Assembly: GCF_012034175.1 (NCBI RefSeq)
Contig: NZ_JAATEJ010000002.1
Coordinates: 124,001 to 188,000 of the forward strand
Direction: 5' to 3'
DNA: 64,000 nt
DNA from: Actinacidiphila epipremni
GTDB taxonomy: Bacteria > Actinomycetota > Actinomycetes > Streptomycetales > Streptomycetaceae
Shown here: piece by piece, positions 61,742 to 64,000 of the stretch
How positions within the stretch are numbered: position 1 is the first letter of the stretch
Layout of the letters: each line of letters starts with the position of its first letter
Translations under genes and position numbers: made by a program
Notes under the pieces: generated by a model
What the model was told of the DNA's origin: nothing
The model's database searches: none
The model's input: only the letters and a program-made list of their open reading frames with translations

Positions 61742-63220
61742 ATGCCCACCACCAGAACCTCGCGCCCCGCCGCCGCGGACCCTGCCGGCCGGCCGCCGGG
61801 ACCCGGCGCGTCCGGCGCCCCCGCGGACGGGCGGCTCGCCGGGCGGCCGGGGCTCGTCCTCGCGGTGCTGCTGGTCGCCCAGTTCACGCTCGCCGTCGAC
61901 TTCTCGATCCTGAACGTCGCGCTCCCCGACATCGGCGACGGCCTCGGCTTCTCGCTCGCGAACCTCCAGTGGGTCGCGACCGCCTTCGCCCTCGCCGCCG
62001 CCGGCTTCACCCTCTTCTTCGGCCGGATCGGCGACATGATCGGCCGCAAGCGCATCTTCGTCGGCAGCATCGCCCTGCTCGGCGCGGCGTCGCTGGCCGG
62101 CGGACTGGCCACCACCCCGGCCGTACTGCTGGCCGCCCGGGTCGCGCAGGGCCTGGCGACCGCCGCCGCGACGCCCGCCGGCCTGGCGCTGCTCACGACC
62201 TCCTTCCCCGAGGGCCCACTGCGCCGCCGGGCGCTCGGCGCCAACGGCGCCCTGATGTCCGCCGGGTTCACCACCGGGGCGATCCTCGGCGGCGTCCTCA
62301 CCGACCTGCTGTCCTGGCGGTGGGCCTTCCTCGTCAACGTGCCTGTCGCGCTCGCCGTCGTCCTGATCGCGCCCGCGGTGATCAGCGAGTCCCGTCCGGC
62401 CGTACGCCCCAGGCTCGACATACCCGGCGCCCTCACCGTGACCGGCGGCCTGCTCGCGCTGGTCTTCGGCCTCACCCAGGCCGGCGCGCACGGCTGGGGC
62501 GACGGCCCTGCGGTGGGCGGGCTGGCCGCCGGCGCCGCGCTGCTGGCCGCGTTCTTCCTGGTCGAGCGGCGGGTCGCGGCCCCGCTCGTCCCCTTGCGCA
62601 CCCTGCGCCGCAGGACCGTCGCCTGGGGCAACGCGCTCGGCCTGCTGGCCTTCGCGACCGAGACCTCGCTGGTCTACCTCCTGACGCTCTACCTGCAGAA
62701 GACCCTCGGCTTCTCCCCGCTCGCCGCGGGCGCCTCCTTCGGTGTCCTGGGCCTGGGCACCGTCGCGGGCGGGCTGCTCGCCCCGCGGGTGGTCGCCGCG
62801 ACCTCGGCGCGGACCGCGCTGGTCGCCGGCGCGCTCGTGCAGGCCGCCTCCACCGCGGCCCTGCTCCTCCTCGGCACCACGACCGGCCCGGCGCTCGGCC
62901 TGCTGCTGCCCGCCACGTTCGTCGGCGGCGTCGGCAACATGCTGGCGATCGTCGCCTTCATGATCACCGCGACGTCCGGCCTGCCCGACACCGAGCAGGG
63001 CCTGGCCACGGGCCTGGCGTCGATGAGCCAGCAGGTCGGCATCACCCTCGGCACTCCCCTGATGTCCACCGTCGTCACCGCCGCGGCCTCCGGCGCGACC
63101 ACCCCGGCCGCCCTCCACCACGGCGTCACGGCCGCCATCGCCGTCAACGCCGGCCTCGCGCTGCTGACCGCCCTGCTCGCCGCCGCGTTCCTGCGCCGCC
63201 GGCCGGACCCGGCTGCGTAA
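61742..63220 (+). CDS. MFS drug exporter, DHA2-like
   Basis: 492 residues. A 35-residue hydrophilic head, then 12-14 membrane helices; the motif GRIGDMIGRKRIFVGS after helix 2 and FAVDFSILNVALPDIG-type helix 1 (LAVDFSILNVALPDI) are typical of DHA2 exporters. Substrate unknown, probably a drug or the cell's own product. ATG 61742 with GGAGGGA about 11 bases upstream. Paired with the divergent TetR gene. Confidence 0.9.
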   Translation: MPTTRTSRPAAADPAGRPPGPGASGAPADGRLAGRPGLVLAVLLVAQFTLAVDFSILNVALPDIGDGLGFSLANLQWVATAFALAAAGFTLFFGRIGDMIGRKRIFVGSIALLGAASLAGGLATTPAVLLAARVAQGLATAAATPAGLALLTTSFPEGPLRRRALGANGALMSAGFTTGAILGGVLTDLLSWRWAFLVNVPVALAVVLIAPAVISESRPAVRPRLDIPGALTVTGGLLALVFGLTQAGAHGWGDGPAVGGLAAGAALLAAFFLVERRVAAPLVPLRTLRRRTVAWGNALGLLAFATETSLVYLLTLYLQKTLGFSPLAAGASFGVLGLGTVAGGLLAPRVVAATSARTALVAGALVQAASTAALLLLGTTTGPALGLLLPATFVGGVGNMLAIVAFMITATSGLPDTEQGLATGLASMSQQVGITLGTPLMSTVVTAAASGATTPAALHHGVTAAIAVNAGLALLTALLAAAFLRRRPDPAA

Positions 63221-63241
63221 CCGGGCCCCGCCGGGTGACGA

Positions 63242-63291
63242 CGCCGGCCGCCGGATTCCCGTACCCGCGTACGGCAACCCGGCGGCCGGCG
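63242..63291. terminator. 13-bp hairpin between MFS gene and convergent hypothetical
   Basis: Perfect stem CGCCGGCCGCCGG (63242-63254 with 63279-63291), with an inner CGTAC/GTACG pair in the loop. Bidirectional terminator. Confidence 0.65.
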
Positions 63292-63306
63292 ACTGCTCCG
63301 ACCGGC

Positions 63307-63879
63307 TCAGTGCGCCGCGGGCGGCACCCCCTCGGGAGTGGTGAAGAGCGCGTTCAGGGGCACGCCGGGCCGGGCCGCGCCCAGCGGCGGCTGCCACAGC
63401 ACCACATGGTGCTCGCGCTGCCAGCGCGCGGCCTGCCGGGCCCAGCCCAGTTCGGCCGGCAGCAGCGCCAGCGGCAGCGCCGCCACCACCACCGGCAGGT
63501 GCCAGAGGTAGCCGCACAGCAGCCCCACCACCAGCACGCCGGCCCCGAGGAACACCGCGTCGGTGACCAGCCGGGAACGCCGGCCCTCCCGGTCCCGCCA
63601 CAGCGCGGTGGGATCGGCGACCGGCACCGCCGCGCCGAAGCGCACCGCGAGCCGGGCCCGCACGCTGGGCCGCCGCATATACAGCGCGAACAGCACCGCG
63701 ATCCCGACCGCGACGGCGGCCTGGACGCCGGCACTGCCGGACCAGCGCGTGCGGTCCGTCGTCGGCAGCGTGATCGCGAGCGCCACCACGCACCCGGCGA
63801 CGACGGCCGCCAGCTGGCAGCGCCAGCGGGCGATCATCGGCACGAGACGGCTCTCCGGCGGTCGCTCCCCGGGTGTCAT
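63307..63879 (-). CDS. Hypothetical membrane protein, 190 aa
   Basis: Four membrane helices in two pairs: residues about 20-35 (LAAVVAGCVVALAITL), 50-67 (VQAAVAVGIAVLFALYM), and 105-140 (DAVFLGAGVLVVGLLCGYLW, VVVAALPLALLP). The end LWQPPLGAARPGVPLNALFT is soluble. ATG 63877-63879 chosen for AGGGGG 9 bases upstream; a GTG overlapping the previous stop (63895-63897) is an alternative. Function unknown. Confidence 0.65.
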   Translation of the reverse strand: MTPGERPPESRLVPMIARWRCQLAAVVAGCVVALAITLPTTDRTRWSGSAGVQAAVAVGIAVLFALYMRRPSVRARLAVRFGAAVPVADPTALWRDREGRRSRLVTDAVFLGAGVLVVGLLCGYLWHLPVVVAALPLALLPAELGWARQAARWQREHHVVLWQPPLGAARPGVPLNALFTTPEGVPPAAH

Positions 63880-63893
63880 GGTCTCCATCCCCC

Positions 63894-64000
63894 TCACCAG
63901 AACTTCAGACGTTTGGCCTGGCTGCCCACCCAGCCCGCCGCCTTGCCGACCTTCGAGTTCCTGACGGCCGCCTTCACCACCGGGGCACCCGATCTCGACA
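63894..64000 (-). CDS. Protein of unknown function, 5' end beyond the window
   Basis: Only the last 35 codons are visible: a basic end VVKAAVRNSKVGKAAGWVGS then QAKRLKFW and TGA. The stop lies just ahead of the membrane gene at 63307, so they form an operon. No function can be given. Confidence 0.55.
   Translation of the reverse strand, partial: SRSGAPVVKAAVRNSKVGKAAGWVGSQAKRLKFW

Overview
The window is high-GC DNA with dense, GTG-rich, strongly codon-biased genes. Mycothiol biosynthesis (mshB), twin-arginine-rich signal peptides, PAS/GAF/PP2C phosphatases, a DasR-type operator and two in-frame TTA codons all point to Streptomyces or a close relative in the Streptomycetaceae. No rRNA, tRNA, CRISPR array, insertion sequence or phage gene was seen. 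Function calls come from reading the proteins by eye; no database search was possible.

Layout. 1-4 kb: end of a membrane protein gene, mshB, a small membrane protein and an S9 peptidase. 4.3-22.4 kb: three complete oligopeptide ABC importer operons. Operon A is on + in the order permease, binding protein, permease, ATPase, ATPase, the order I remember for the S. coelicolor bldK genes. Operons B and C are on - in the order binding protein, permease, permease, ATPase, ATPase, and look like tandem duplicates of each other. 22.8-32.7 kb: typA, a membrane protein, a long intergenic inverted repeat, a fourth solute-binding lipoprotein, and a B-type succinate dehydrogenase operon (sdhCAB). 32.8-47.5 kb: a TPM-like protein with a shortened TPM domain, two paralogous PAS/GAF/PP2C/ATPase phosphatases, a small housekeeping run (isomerase, SPOR-like, Nudix, GNAT), a GntR regulator, a DUF4190-type protein, a GH18 chitinase behind a DasR-like operator, and a divergent SDR/LysR pair.

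48.1-57.1 kb is the most interesting part: a class III lanthipeptide locus on -. Five tandem short genes, too small to be found by length-based ORF calling, encode 39-40 residue precursors with a LQxM leader motif and an invariant S-x-T-S-S-x3-C-C core. They are followed by a 15-bp intercistronic hairpin, a LanKC synthetase and an ABC exporter coupled to it by a GTGA overlap. A large LuxR/LAL-type regulator is transcribed divergently; its fourth codon would be TTA (bldA-dependent) if its start is the GTG that overlaps the stop of a small upstream ORF.

57.3-64 kb: a coupled XRE regulator / ImmA-IrrE protease / membrane protein trio, the protease also with an early TTA codon; an NphB-type ABBA aromatic prenyltransferase; a TetR/MFS exporter pair with two palindromes between them; and hypothetical membrane genes at the right edge.

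A plausible but unproven theme is peptide signalling and development: several oligopeptide importers (bldK-like), SapB-like class III lanthipeptides and bldA-type TTA control in one segment. Whether the prenyltransferase and the XRE/ImmA trio belong to the same biosynthetic locus as the lanthipeptide genes cannot be decided from sequence alone.
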